Below, one piece after another: positions 9,216-17,904 of a DNA stretch of 64,000 nucleotides. A model generated the notes under the pieces. That model saw only the letters and a program-made list of their open reading frames with translations, ran no database searches and was not told the origin of the DNA. Origin of the DNA: Flavobacterium pallidum (GTDB taxonomy: Bacteria; Bacteroidota; Bacteroidia; Flavobacteriales; Flavobacteriaceae); assembly GCF_003097535.1 (NCBI RefSeq), contig NZ_CP029187.1:2728001-2792000 (forward strand), in the 5' to 3' direction. How positions within the stretch are numbered: the first letter of the stretch is position 1; every line of letters begins with the position of its first letter. A program made the position numbers and the translations under genes.

Positions 9216-9223
9216 TATTTTTG
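9216..9223 (+). promoter_or_regulatory. -7 box upstream of ung
   Basis: TATTTTTG matches TAnnTTTG and lies 13 bases before the ung ATG, in the divergent mutS2-ung spacer. Confidence 0.45.
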
Positions 9224-9236
9224 TATAAAAAAGCGC

Positions 9237-9902
9237 ATGAATATTAAAATTGAACCTTCGTGGAAAGCAGTATTGTCGGCAGAATTCGACAAGCCTTATT
9301 TTAAAGCGTTAACTGACTTCGTAAGTGCAGAATATAAGGCAAACACCTGTTATCCTCCCGGACCCGAAATATTCAATGCGTTTAACAATTGTGCATTTAA
9401 TGAAGTTAAAGTAGTGATTATCGGGCAGGATCCGTACCACGGCCCGAAACAGGCGAACGGTTTGTGTTTTTCTGTTCATGACGGGATTCCGTTTCCGCCT
9501 TCACTGATCAATATTTTTCGCGAAATTAATACTGATTTGGGTTTGCCTATTCCACCATCGGGCAATCTTGAGCGTTGGGCGAAACAAGGCGTACTGCTTT
9601 TAAATGCTACCCTGACCGTCAGAATGGGAGAAGCTGCCAGCCATCAGGGACATGGATGGGAAACGTTTACTGATGCAGTGATCCAGGAACTTTCTGACAG
9701 GAAGGAGCATGTGGTTTTTTTGCTTTGGGGCGGTTTCGCTAAAAAGAAAGGGGCTAAAATCGACAGGAGCAAACACTATGTCTTGGAATCCGGGCATCCA
9801 TCGCCATTAAGCGCCAATAAAGGACATTGGTTTGGGAACAGGCACTTCAGCAAAACAAATTTATTTTTGGAATCAAAACAACTTCCTGAAATTAAGTGGT
9901 AA
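9237..9902 (+). CDS. ung: Uracil-DNA glycosylase (family 1)
   Basis: A 221-residue enzyme that removes uracil from DNA at the start of base excision repair. The catalytic motif GQDPYHGPKQANGLCFSV (residues about 62-79) has the activating Asp. The DNA-intercalation motif HPSPLSA lies near residue 184, and FLLWGGFAKKKG supplies the middle block. The length is standard for bacterial family 1 enzymes. It is divergent from mutS2. Confidence 0.97.
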   Translation: MNIKIEPSWKAVLSAEFDKPYFKALTDFVSAEYKANTCYPPGPEIFNAFNNCAFNEVKVVIIGQDPYHGPKQANGLCFSVHDGIPFPPSLINIFREINTDLGLPIPPSGNLERWAKQGVLLLNATLTVRMGEAASHQGHGWETFTDAVIQELSDRKEHVVFLLWGGFAKKKGAKIDRSKHYVLESGHPSPLSANKGHWFGNRHFSKTNLFLESKQLPEIKW

Positions 9903-9972
9903 ATAGTGAATTTCAAATTAAGAATTACGGGATGCGCATCATCATTCGTAATTTGTTATTCCTAATTCATAA
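9903..9972. repeat. AT-rich imperfect palindrome between convergent genes
   Basis: The spacer has AATTAAGAATTACG and, after a GC-richer centre, CGTAATTTGTTATTCC and AATTCATAATTA, which pair imperfectly. The same word type (AATTATGAATTATGAATC) returns at 24298-24370. It may serve as a terminator for ung and the transglutaminase gene. Confidence 0.45.
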
Positions 9973-10899
9973 TTAATACAGCGTCAGCGCTCCAAGTATT
10001 TCCTCCGACATGAACGGCCCACCCGGATAGGTAGCCGTATAATCAAGGTTTAGCCAGATCTGCCCGTGTTCATCGATGTGATAATGAACGGTTTTACCCT
10101 TGCTTTCTTCCTTAAACAGCACTTCTTTGATTATGTAATTAATGGCTTCAAAGTCTTTTTGCGTGCCAATCAGCATTTCCGGATACAAATGCGCATCGGT
10201 ACTGATAATCCTCGGCACACCACCGATGGCGCGGATGCAGGCTGCCATCAAAATCGAATGGTCGTCACAATCCCCTGAAAAATGCTGTACGGTTTCACTG
10301 GCCCGCGCGATGTATTCCCTGCCGCGCGGATCATTTACATAGTTCCACCGCTTTTTAATTTCCTTAAATACGGCGAAGCACTGCACGGTGGTGCGGTATT
10401 CCTTATATTTATTGATGTTGCGGAAATGCTTTGTAGTAGCCATCAATGCAAAATTACGCACATCGGGATTGTCATAATCGATCGCGTCCAGGATTTTGGA
10501 TTTGTTGGGGAACGGCAACAGCTTGGCAATGATAATGTCCTGCGGGTTGGGATCTTCGGACATATTATAAAGCATGGCGTTATAATCTTCTGCAACCGAC
10601 CAAAAACCAAAATTCCCAAAAATGCTGTTGAACAATAAAAAAAACAAATAAGCAGCAATACAGATGATGATCACCCTGCGCAACAGCCGTAACAGTAATT
10701 GCAGTAAAACGACTATGGCAATAAAAAGCAGGATGCGGTCAATTTCAAACGGCCATTCCGGATCGACAAGGTTTTGATGAATGATTATAAAAACCGGAAT
10801 TGCAATCAGGATGTTCAATATAAAAATGATTATATCGTCCCAGGGCTTTTTGACCCGGAGCTTCTGGATAATCGCTTTAATATTGGAAAGTTTCCACAT
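9973..10899 (-). CDS. Membrane-anchored transglutaminase-like protein
   Basis: A 308-residue protein. Two or three membrane helices occupy about residues 23-110 (IIIFILNILIAIPVFII, then a Leu/Ile/Val-rich block around residues 72-95). The remainder is a transglutaminase/protease-like domain: FSGDCDDHSILMAACIRAIG carries the catalytic Cys near residue 211, and STDAHLYPEML carries the His. Members of this superfamily are often proteases or amidases rather than cross-linkers. The domain side of the membrane is uncertain. It starts 15 bases after the stop of the upstream substrate-binding-like gene, so the two probably form an operon. Confidence 0.75.
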   Translation of the reverse strand: MWKLSNIKAIIQKLRVKKPWDDIIIFILNILIAIPVFIIIHQNLVDPEWPFEIDRILLFIAIVVLLQLLLRLLRRVIIICIAAYLFFLLFNSIFGNFGFWSVAEDYNAMLYNMSEDPNPQDIIIAKLLPFPNKSKILDAIDYDNPDVRNFALMATTKHFRNINKYKEYRTTVQCFAVFKEIKKRWNYVNDPRGREYIARASETVQHFSGDCDDHSILMAACIRAIGGVPRIISTDAHLYPEMLIGTQKDFEAINYIIKEVLFKEESKGKTVHYHIDEHGQIWLNLDYTATYPGGPFMSEEILGALTLY

Positions 10900-10914
10900 T
10901 TGGATTTGTTGCTG

Positions 10915-11766
10915 TTACAGGGCTTTGACTATTTCAGCAAAAGTACTTTTTTTCTCGATAAGAGACAGGCGCAACAGTTGATTTTGGACTTTGTTTAACA
11001 TATCTTCAGTTGGATTTTTTTGCGACCATTCCGTAAGCGAAAGCCAGGAAATAATGTCTTCTTCCTTTTGATTAAAATCATTTGCCAAACGGATTTCAAT
11101 ATGTTTTATCGCTTTGAATAAACGTGTTTTAGCATTTATTATTTCAAGTATTTTTTTTATAGAACCTGATTCTCTTTCAAGCACTTCATTACGAACTGCA
11201 ATTACAAAACAGGGCCATGGCGTGGGGCAGTCGGCAATGCGGCGGAAGAGGCCTTTATCAACCAGGGGTTTTGTCATGAAACGCTCCCACATGAAATAAT
11301 CGGCAGTACCGTTAGTGAGTGAATCTACTGCGCCATCAATGGTATTCACGATTTCAAACTGCAATTTTTGAGTGTTCCAGTTTTGGTTTTCGGCATTCAC
11401 ATAAGCCATTAATTGCGAACCGGAACCCACTCTGGAAATGGCCGCCTTTGTATTTTCAAGGTCAGATAATTGCTGATAATCAGAATTTGATGCAACATGA
11501 ATCCCCCAGATTAATGGCGTTTCAACATAAACCTGCACAATTTTGGAGGGATTGCCAGCTACGATATCCTTAACAATACCTTCAGTGAGGATGACGGCGA
11601 TGTCGGTTTCGCCGTGGCGAAGCATCTGGCACATTTTTCCGGTGCCTTCAGGAACGTTTGTCCATTGCAGATCAATATTGGCAGCTTCAAATTCTTTATT
11701 TTCAAGGCAAAGTTGCCACGGTAAATTGAAATGTTCCGGTACACCGGCTATTTTTATGGTAGTCAT
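10915..11766 (-). CDS. NMT1/ABC-type substrate-binding-like protein without signal peptide
   Basis: A 283-residue type-2 periplasmic-binding fold protein. It starts TTIKIAGVPEHFNLPWQL, the usual first strand and ligand-site turn of the NMT1/SsuA-like group. It continues with a RHGETDIAVILTEG segment, an SRVGSGSQLMA phosphate- or ligand-loop-like turn, and a ADYFMWERFMTKPLV block. Such proteins usually bind sulfonates, pyrimidine precursors or similar ligands for ABC import, but here no signal peptide or lipobox is present and no permease or ATPase gene is nearby. A cytoplasmic sensor or an enzyme-like role is possible. The transglutaminase gene follows directly. Confidence 0.7.
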   Translation of the reverse strand: MTTIKIAGVPEHFNLPWQLCLENKEFEAANIDLQWTNVPEGTGKMCQMLRHGETDIAVILTEGIVKDIVAGNPSKIVQVYVETPLIWGIHVASNSDYQQLSDLENTKAAISRVGSGSQLMAYVNAENQNWNTQKLQFEIVNTIDGAVDSLTNGTADYFMWERFMTKPLVDKGLFRRIADCPTPWPCFVIAVRNEVLERESGSIKKILEIINAKTRLFKAIKHIEIRLANDFNQKEEDIISWLSLTEWSQKNPTEDMLNKVQNQLLRLSLIEKKSTFAEIVKAL

Positions 11767-11929
11767 GATTTTATTTTTAAAGGAGAAATGATGATGTTGA
11801 ATCTCTGGGCTTAAAAATTACTGTTTTCATTCTAATGCGCTCGGCTGTTAACGTCGGAGCGCAAATAACTTTCGCCATGAGACGATAGTACTTCAAGTTC
11901 GGTAATGGTTTCTTTCATGGTTTGTGCGC

Positions 11930-12005
11930 CTAGCCCCGATTGTAGAGGAAATCCTTTGCGGAGTTTACGAAGCAAAGATTGCATCGGAAAGCGGGAAATA
12001 GCTCC
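11930..12005 (+). repeat. Palindromic extragenic element, copy 5
   Basis: It begins CTAGCCCCGATTGTAGAGG and ends CGGGAAATAGCTCC. The inner arms AATCCTTTGC and GCAAAGATT form the hairpin. The ends match copy 1 (4761-4838) in reverse orientation. It lies just after the nucleoside phosphorylase gene, which is on the minus strand, and ends seven bases before that stop. Confidence 0.75.
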
Positions 12006-12011
12006 TGAAAA

Positions 12012-12884
12012 TTATTTTGCTAAAGCGATTTTATCCAATGTATAGGCAATAAGTTCATCGACGGCTTTATACGGATCGTCACTGAAAGTCCCCGAAGCGC
12101 GGTTTGCGATAATGGCGTTGAGTGATAAAGCATTGTGGCCGAGCAGCGCTGAAAGCCCGTAAATCGCGGCAGTCTCCATTTCCAGATTGGTAATTCGGTT
12201 TTCATTGAAATTGAAATTGTCCATTTTGGAATTGAGTTCGTTGTCCTGGATGTCAAGGCGTAAAATCCTCCCTTGCGGTCCGTAAAATCCTCCTGCGGTG
12301 GCTGTGATTCCTTTATGCATGCGGTCGCTTTCAATCATTTTTTCGAGTTTTTCGGAACACGGAATGACATATGGGCGGCCTTTTTTGATGTCCCAATTCG
12401 TGTGCAGCATGAATGCATCTTCGAGTGCGGGATTTGAAACCTTGTCAATTAAGTAGGAGCGGAGCATGTTGTCGAGTCCGAGGCCGTATTTGGACATTAC
12501 AAAACTGTCGACAGGAATGTCGGCCTGCAATGATCCGGAAGTGCCGATGCGGATGATATTTAATGACGTAAGTGATTCTTTAGGTTTGCGGGTTTCAAGG
12601 TCGATATTGACTAACGCGTCGAGTTCATTCAGGACGATATCGATATTATCGGGCCCGATTCCGGTGGACATTACGGTAATTCTTTTCCCTTTGAAAAGTC
12701 CGGTCTGGGTCTTGAATTCACGTTTTTGCTGCGAAAATTCGATATGGCTGAAAAACTGCGTGATTTTTTCGACACGGTTTTGATCGCCTACAAAAATGAT
12801 GTCGTTGGCAATCTGTTCCGGCTTCAGGTTTAAGTGATAGACACTGCCGTCCGGATTAAGTATAAGTTCTGAAGATTTTATCAT
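12012..12884 (-). CDS. Nucleoside phosphorylase, uridine phosphorylase-like
   Basis: A 290-residue PNP/UDP family enzyme that would split a nucleoside with phosphate into base and ribose-1-phosphate in the cytoplasm. Family marks are VGDQNRVEKI near residue 33, TGIGPDNIDIVLNE in the first third, RIGTSGSLQ (phosphate and ribose binding), and NLEMETAAIYGLSALLG with the Glu-Met-Glu ribose-binding motif. Specificity for uridine is a guess from general likeness. The start at 12884 (MIKSSELIL) is preferred over an upstream ATG because the upstream region is repetitive spacer DNA (GTTGAAAGT-type repeats). Confidence 0.85.
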   Translation of the reverse strand: MIKSSELILNPDGSVYHLNLKPEQIANDIIFVGDQNRVEKITQFFSHIEFSQQKREFKTQTGLFKGKRITVMSTGIGPDNIDIVLNELDALVNIDLETRKPKESLTSLNIIRIGTSGSLQADIPVDSFVMSKYGLGLDNMLRSYLIDKVSNPALEDAFMLHTNWDIKKGRPYVIPCSEKLEKMIESDRMHKGITATAGGFYGPQGRILRLDIQDNELNSKMDNFNFNENRITNLEMETAAIYGLSALLGHNALSLNAIIANRASGTFSDDPYKAVDELIAYTLDKIALAK

Positions 12885-12953
12885 TTTGTTGAAAGTTGAA
12901 AGTCGAAAGTCAAAAGACTCATAGCTTCCCATTAATTATTAATTATCAATTGA
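12885..12953. repeat. GTTGAAAGT-type short tandem repeat in spacer
   Basis: Three to four imperfect copies of GTTGAAAGTC occur just upstream of the phosphorylase start. A similar run lies at 23283-23316 in another spacer. It then passes into a TTAATTATTAATTATCAATTG stretch. Confidence 0.4.
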
Positions 12954-13283
12954 TTACCCGCCGACACGTTTTACCTTAAAGCCTTTCATTTTTAGGACAT
13001 CCATAATCTTATCGCGGTAATCGCCCTGTATAATAATGGCATTGTCTTTAAATGTGCCACCGACGCTGAGTTTGGTCTTAAGTTCTTTTGCAAGAATTTT
13101 AAAATCTTCTTCAGAACCGGAGTAGCCTTCTATGATCGTCGTTGGTTTTCCCTTTCGCTTTTCATATTTGCAAATCATGGGTTCCTGCTGGATGTGAAGT
13201 TCGTGTGGAAGCTCCGGAAGTTTTTCTTCAGGTAGCGGCTCGTGGTCCGGGAATAATTTTTTAAGTTGTTCGTGTAAATCCAT
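12954..13283 (-). CDS. SUI1/eIF1-like translation initiation factor (YciH family)
   Basis: A 109-residue protein with the SUI1 domain in its C-terminal two thirds: KRKGKPTTIIEGY, then KELKTKLSVGGTFKDNAIIIQGDYRDKI and a final KGFKVKRVGG. This is the usual end of bacterial YciH/SUI1 proteins, which can bind the small ribosomal subunit; their role in bacteria is poorly settled. The ATG at 13283 (MDLHEQLKKL) is chosen because the upstream extension runs into spacer DNA. Confidence 0.9.
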   Translation of the reverse strand: MDLHEQLKKLFPDHEPLPEEKLPELPHELHIQQEPMICKYEKRKGKPTTIIEGYSGSEEDFKILAKELKTKLSVGGTFKDNAIIIQGDYRDKIMDVLKMKGFKVKRVGG

Positions 13284-13304
13284 TCTTTTTAATACTAAAA
13301 AAAA

Positions 13305-13360
13305 CAAATCCCAAATTCCATATGTATTCTGGAATTTGGAATTTGTATTTTGGAATTTGA
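13305..13360. repeat. TTCCAAATTCC-type spacer repeat
   Basis: AAATTCCA and TGGAATTTG words repeat several times in both orientations, giving an imperfect hairpin between two minus-strand genes. The same word builds the hairpin at 20156-20198. Confidence 0.5.
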
Positions 13361-13364
13361 TTTT

Positions 13365-14318
13365 TTACTTTTTGATTAATCCCAAATCAACAAGTCGCTC
13401 ATACAGGAATTCGCCTGCAGTGATATCATCGTATAATTTCGGGTGGTCTGCGTCGATGGTTTTGTCCAGTACATCGAGTTTCATCTCACTGATCGGATGC
13501 ATGAAAAACGGAATAGAGAAGCGTGACGTTCCCCACAATTCCCTTGGCGGATTTACCACCTGGTGTATGGTCGACTTCAACCTGTTATTGGTATGGCGTG
13601 AAAGCATGTCGCCTACGTTGATGACCAGTTCGTCCGGTTCGGCAATCGCATCGATCCATTCCCCATCGTGGTTTTGCACCTGAAGGCCTTTGCCCTGTGC
13701 ACCCATCAGGAGTGTAATCAGGTTGATATCGCCATGTGCTGCGGCACGTACGGCACCATCTGCAGGTTCATCAGTAATGGGTGGATAGTGGATTGGGCGC
13801 AGGATGCTGTTGCCGTTCTTGATGTAATTGTCGAAGTAGAACTCGTCAAGGCCGAGGTATAATGCCAGAGCGCGAAGTACATAAATACCTGTTTTTTCAA
13901 GCATCTGGTATGCTTCTTTGCCTACTTCGTTAAACTTGGGAAGCTCCGCCACTTCCACATTTTCCGGATATTCCTGGGCATATTTGGAATCTTTATCTAC
14001 ATATTGTCCGAAATGCCAGAATTCCTTTAAATCTCCTGCAGAACGGCCTTTAGCATGCTCTTTTCCAAAAGAGACATAACCTCTCTGGCCGCCGATTCCG
14101 GGAATTTCATATTTTTCTTTGGTTTCTACAGGCAGGCTGAAAAAATTACGGACTTCGCCATACAATTCGCTTACCAGTTTGTCATCTAAAAAATGACCTT
14201 TAAGTGCTACGAAGCCAATATCTTCGTAGGCTTTTCCGATTTCATTTACAAATTTTTGTTTGCGTTCCGGGTCGCCCGAAAGGAAATCACGCAAGTCCAC
14301 ACTAGGGATGTTTTGCAT
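13365..14318 (-). CDS. Isopenicillin N synthase-family 2-oxoglutarate/Fe(II) dioxygenase
   Basis: A 317-residue protein of the 2OG-Fe(II) oxygenase superfamily, IPNS branch. The N-terminal DIOX_N part is visible (GFVALKGHFLDDKLV). The iron ligands are clear: AHGDINLITLL gives the HxD pair and RLKSTIHQVVNPP gives the distal His. RFSIPFFMHP carries the RxS motif that binds 2-oxoglutarate in this family. The substrate is unknown; such proteins are common and uncharacterised in Flavobacteriia. No biosynthetic neighbours point to an antibiotic role. Confidence 0.85.
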   Translation of the reverse strand: MQNIPSVDLRDFLSGDPERKQKFVNEIGKAYEDIGFVALKGHFLDDKLVSELYGEVRNFFSLPVETKEKYEIPGIGGQRGYVSFGKEHAKGRSAGDLKEFWHFGQYVDKDSKYAQEYPENVEVAELPKFNEVGKEAYQMLEKTGIYVLRALALYLGLDEFYFDNYIKNGNSILRPIHYPPITDEPADGAVRAAAHGDINLITLLMGAQGKGLQVQNHDGEWIDAIAEPDELVINVGDMLSRHTNNRLKSTIHQVVNPPRELWGTSRFSIPFFMHPISEMKLDVLDKTIDADHPKLYDDITAGEFLYERLVDLGLIKK

Positions 14319-14452
14319 AAAGAAAAAATGTTTGTTAATAACTTTGTAAACCCTGAAGCCTTACAAACACAAATGTAAAGAATATTTCATAAAAAATATT
14401 TTAATTTTTATTAACAATCCGCAATCTCAATATTTCTTTCCATCAAAAAAAT

Positions 14453-14460
14453 TAGATTTG
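14453..14460 (+). promoter_or_regulatory. -7 box upstream of the 14484 gene
   Basis: TAGATTTG fits TAnnTTTG and lies 23 bases before the ATG. Confidence 0.45.
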
Positions 14461-14483
14461 TAAGTATCCAAAAACATTATGAT

Positions 14484-15233
14484 ATGAAGAACATTATCCT
14501 GGTCTCAATTTTCCTTTTGAGTTGTTTCATAGTTACGGCACAAGATTCAAAAATCCCGAAAGGAAATATTACATTAATTACCGGACAAAATATGGAATTC
14601 ACAGATTTGAAATTTATCGATGACAAGGTGAAATTCACTAATCTGGACACCAAAAGTGACTTTGAATATTTCTTAACTGCGGTGAAAACCATTATCGATG
14701 AAAATGGCGTAATTATTTATCAAAAAGCACAAGCTAAAGAGGAACCGAAATTCACACCGCAAATTTCGGTTGCACCAGAGCATACCCCATCGCCACCGTT
14801 GGTCGAGGCGTTACAATTTAAGAACATCGAAAACATCCGGAAAAATGGCAAAAAGCTTACACCTGAAGAAATCAGGACACTTTTGGCACAAAACGCCTAT
14901 GCATTAGATGCGTATAATCGAGGAAAGAAAACGGCATGGTGGGGCAATTTTACTCTTGGTTTCGGAATCGGGATGTTTGTAGGCGGTGCCATCATTAACC
15001 TCAGTAGTTCAGATGAAGTCGATCAGGACGGGAATGTCAAAGCCAAGGGATCGCCTGCACCACTCGTTATTGGGATTGCTTCCGCATTGATTTCAATCCC
15101 ATTGAAAGTCAGTGGCAGGAAAAATGTAAAAGAGGCCATCTCTGCTTACAGTGAAAACCGCACTTACGCTTTCAAACCGGAGTGGCGTGTAGTGGCAGGC
15201 ATGTCGCAGGCCGGTATTGCACTCCGGTTTTAA
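14484..15233 (+). CDS. Hypothetical secreted/membrane protein
   Basis: A 249-residue protein with a Sec signal peptide ending near VTAQ (residue 20). The first half is a small soluble region starting KGNITLITGQNMEFTDLKF, which may be a short beta domain. A Pro-rich linker follows (about residues 88-105). The C-terminal half has two hydrophobic stretches, one around residues 153-171 (GNFTLGFGIGMFVGGAIIN) and one around residues 190-206 (APLVIGIASALISIPLK), joined by an acidic loop. It ends in a beta-like AGIALRF. No family was recognised. The gene stands alone behind a TAGATTTG -7 box. Confidence 0.6.
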   Translation: MKNIILVSIFLLSCFIVTAQDSKIPKGNITLITGQNMEFTDLKFIDDKVKFTNLDTKSDFEYFLTAVKTIIDENGVIIYQKAQAKEEPKFTPQISVAPEHTPSPPLVEALQFKNIENIRKNGKKLTPEEIRTLLAQNAYALDAYNRGKKTAWWGNFTLGFGIGMFVGGAIINLSSSDEVDQDGNVKAKGSPAPLVIGIASALISIPLKVSGRKNVKEAISAYSENRTYAFKPEWRVVAGMSQAGIALRF

Positions 15234-15334
15234 ACATGATTAAAAATTCAAAAGCAGGTATTTTATTGTCGGATCCCTGCATTTGCTTCTGATTATAATT
15301 TATAACAAACAATCGTAAAGCTGTTATTTTTTTC

Positions 15335-15342
15335 TACTTTTG
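15335..15342 (+). promoter_or_regulatory. -7 box upstream of the E1 fusion gene
   Basis: TACTTTTG fits TAnnTTTG and lies 26 bases before the ATG at 15369. Confidence 0.4.
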
Positions 15343-15368
15343 GGGCATCAAAAAAATGACTTTTCAAA

Positions 15369-17345
15369 ATGAATTTCGACAGAAAAAGCCTCACCGACGA
15401 TACGTTAATCGATCTTTATAAAAGAATCCTCAAGCCCCGCCTAATTGAAGAAAAAATGCTGATCCTGATCCGTCAGGGGAAAGTATCGAAATGGTTTTCC
15501 GGAATCGGGCAGGAAGCGATCGCCTGCGGCATAACGGCAGTGCTGGATAAAGACGAATACATCCTGCCGATGCACAGGAATCTTGGTGTTTTTACAGGAC
15601 GCGATATTCCGTTGCACCGATTGTTTTCCCAATGGCAAGGCAAGGCGAATGGCTTTACGAAAGGCCGCGACCGTAGTTTTCATTTCGGTACGCAGGAGTT
15701 TAATATCGTTGGGATGATTTCGCATTTGGGTCCGCAGTTGGGTGTGGCCGATGGTATTGCTTTGGCCAATAAATTAAAGAAAAACGGCAAGATTACCGCA
15801 GTATTCACCGGGGAAGGTGCTACAAGTGAAGGTGATTTCCATGAAGCACTGAACATCGCATCAGTTTGGGAATTGCCGGTAATGTTTGTGATTGAGAATA
15901 ACGGCTACGGACTTTCAACACCTACGAACGAGCAGTATCGTTGTGAAAACCTGGCTGACAAAGGCATAGGTTACGGAATGGAAAGCCATATTATTGATGG
16001 TAATAACATCCTCGAGGTTTATAATAAATTATCCGAACTGAAAGCGGAAATGGTTGCGAATCCGAAACCGGTTTTACTCGAATTCAAGACGTTCAGGATG
16101 CGCGGGCATGAAGAGGCAAGTGGCACGAAATATGTCCCTCAGGAACTGATGGATATGTGGGCTATTAAAGATCCGGTCGACAATTACAAAAAATTCCTTA
16201 CTGATTCAGGAGTCCTTTCTGCTGAAAAAGACGAAGAAATCAGAGCAGCCATTAAAGCTGAAATTGATGAAAACTGGACGTTGGTACAGCAGGAGCCTGA
16301 GATTATCGCTTCATACGAAGAAGAGTTAAATGATGTTTACAAACCTTTTCAATATGAAGAAGTTACGCCTTCTGATAAAATTGAAAATATTCGTTTGATT
16401 GATGCCATTTCCCAAGGTTTAAAGCAATCGATGGAGCGCCATCCAAATTCCGTAATCATGGGGCAGGATATTGCAGAATATGGCGGTGCATTCAAGATTA
16501 CGGACGGATTTGTGTCCCAGTTCGGGAAAGAGCGCGTGATCAATACACCGATCTGCGAAAGCGCAGTCGTTTCGGCAGGGATGGGATTGTCGATCAATGG
16601 TTACAAGGCGATTGTGGAAATGCAATTCGCTGATTTCGTATCAACAGGCTTTAATCCAATTGTAAATCTTTTGGCAAAATCACACTACCGCTGGCTTGAG
16701 AATGCCGATGTAGTCGTTCGTATGCCTTGTGGCGGCGGAACTCAGGCTGGGCCATTCCATTCTCAGACCAATGAAGCATGGTTTACAAAAACACCTGGAT
16801 TAAAAGTCGTTTATCCAGCGTTTCCCTATGATGCAAAAGGATTGTTGAATACGGCCATCAACGATCCAAACCCGGTGATGTTTTTTGAGCACAAGCAATT
16901 GTACAGAAGCGTTTACCAGGATGTTCCTTCGGATTATTACACTTTGCCTTTTGGGAAAGCGGCATTGCTGAATGAGGGAAAAGACGTAACCATCATTTCG
17001 TTCGGGGCCGGAGTGCACTGGGCTTTGGAAACATTGAAAAATAATCCTGAAATTTCTGCCGACCTGCTCGACTTAAGGACATTACAGCCATTGGATACCG
17101 AAGCGATATTTGCCTCAGCGAAGAAAACAGGAAAAGTCATCCTCCTCCAGGAAGATTCCATGTTTGGTGGTGTTGCCAGCGATATTTCGGCGATGATTAT
17201 GGAAAACTGTTTTGAATACCTTGACGGTCCGGTAAAACGCGTGTCCAGCCTTGACAGCCCGATTCCGTTTACAAAGGCTTTGGAAGATCAATATCTTTCG
17301 AAAGGAAGATTTGAAGCGTCGTTAAAGGAATTACTGGCTTATTAA
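15369..17345 (+). CDS. 2-oxoisovalerate (branched-chain) dehydrogenase E1, fused alpha and beta subunits
   Basis: A 658-residue thiamine diphosphate enzyme in which E1 alpha (residues about 1-320) and E1 beta (about 335-658) are one chain, an arrangement common in Bacteroidota. The alpha part has AVFTGEGATSEGDFHEALNIAS followed by the VIENNGYGLST block, together the ThDP-binding GDG-N motif in its GEG form, and RMRGHEEASGTKYVP. The beta part has GQDIAEYGGAFKITDGF, the ThDP Glu region CESAVVSAGMGLSINGYKAIVEMQF, and a transketolase C-terminal domain. It decarboxylates branched-chain 2-oxoacids and loads the acyl group on E2, feeding branched-chain fatty acid and energy metabolism. The E2 and E3 genes are not in the window. 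Confidence 0.93.
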   Translation: MNFDRKSLTDDTLIDLYKRILKPRLIEEKMLILIRQGKVSKWFSGIGQEAIACGITAVLDKDEYILPMHRNLGVFTGRDIPLHRLFSQWQGKANGFTKGRDRSFHFGTQEFNIVGMISHLGPQLGVADGIALANKLKKNGKITAVFTGEGATSEGDFHEALNIASVWELPVMFVIENNGYGLSTPTNEQYRCENLADKGIGYGMESHIIDGNNILEVYNKLSELKAEMVANPKPVLLEFKTFRMRGHEEASGTKYVPQELMDMWAIKDPVDNYKKFLTDSGVLSAEKDEEIRAAIKAEIDENWTLVQQEPEIIASYEEELNDVYKPFQYEEVTPSDKIENIRLIDAISQGLKQSMERHPNSVIMGQDIAEYGGAFKITDGFVSQFGKERVINTPICESAVVSAGMGLSINGYKAIVEMQFADFVSTGFNPIVNLLAKSHYRWLENADVVVRMPCGGGTQAGPFHSQTNEAWFTKTPGLKVVYPAFPYDAKGLLNTAINDPNPVMFFEHKQLYRSVYQDVPSDYYTLPFGKAALLNEGKDVTIISFGAGVHWALETLKNNPEISADLLDLRTLQPLDTEAIFASAKKTGKVILLQEDSMFGGVASDISAMIMENCFEYLDGPVKRVSSLDSPIPFTKALEDQYLSKGRFEASLKELLAY

Positions 17346-17353
17346 ATCGAAAA

Positions 17354-17818
17354 TTATTCCTTTTCGCTATACTGCGTCAGCATTTCATCTGAAAAGAAAA
17401 GTGCCAGCAAAGCTTTGTTTTTAGCATCTTCAGGATTTTGAGCCGCTTCAACGAAACGGTTTTTGTATGCCTCAAGCTGCTTTTCTGTCAATAACCTCCG
17501 GAAATAGAATTCCTGCTTTACCGTGACATCGATAAGCGTTGCCAACTTTACAGGAGAACGGTCTTCGGCATAAGCTTTATAAGCTACGGCGATATCAATA
17601 TATTGCGAATTGAATAATTTATCCATAATGCCTGCCTGTGTGTCATTAAAATCCAGGAAATCAGTAACCCAGTTTTTTGTCTGGCGGTAAACAAGCTGTC
17701 CATTCGGGTTGTCCACGATAAACTGGATCATGGTAATCCGGTCTACGATATCATTCGGGTTTTGTGCCTTGCCGGCGAGAGGAAGCGCCAGCAATATAAG
17801 AAGTATCAATTTTTTCAT
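17354..17818 (-). CDS. Hypothetical secreted protein
   Basis: A 154-residue protein with a signal peptide ending in AGKAQ (cleavage near residue 18). The mature part is predicted mostly helical and includes a MIQFIVDNPNGQLVYRQTKNW segment and a LLTEKQLEAYKNRF segment, reminiscent of periplasmic LTxxQ-like helical proteins, but no family is assigned. It is convergent with the E1 gene, only eight bases apart. Confidence 0.6.
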   Translation of the reverse strand: MKKLILLILLALPLAGKAQNPNDIVDRITMIQFIVDNPNGQLVYRQTKNWVTDFLDFNDTQAGIMDKLFNSQYIDIAVAYKAYAEDRSPVKLATLIDVTVKQEFYFRRLLTEKQLEAYKNRFVEAAQNPEDAKNKALLALFFSDEMLTQYSEKE

Positions 17819-17904
17819 TTTGTAGATTTATTTTTGGCTAATGTAATAAAAATGTATCATTATGTGTTTATTTTAGCATGGCCACCATTTTGTAAATAAC
17901 TAAA

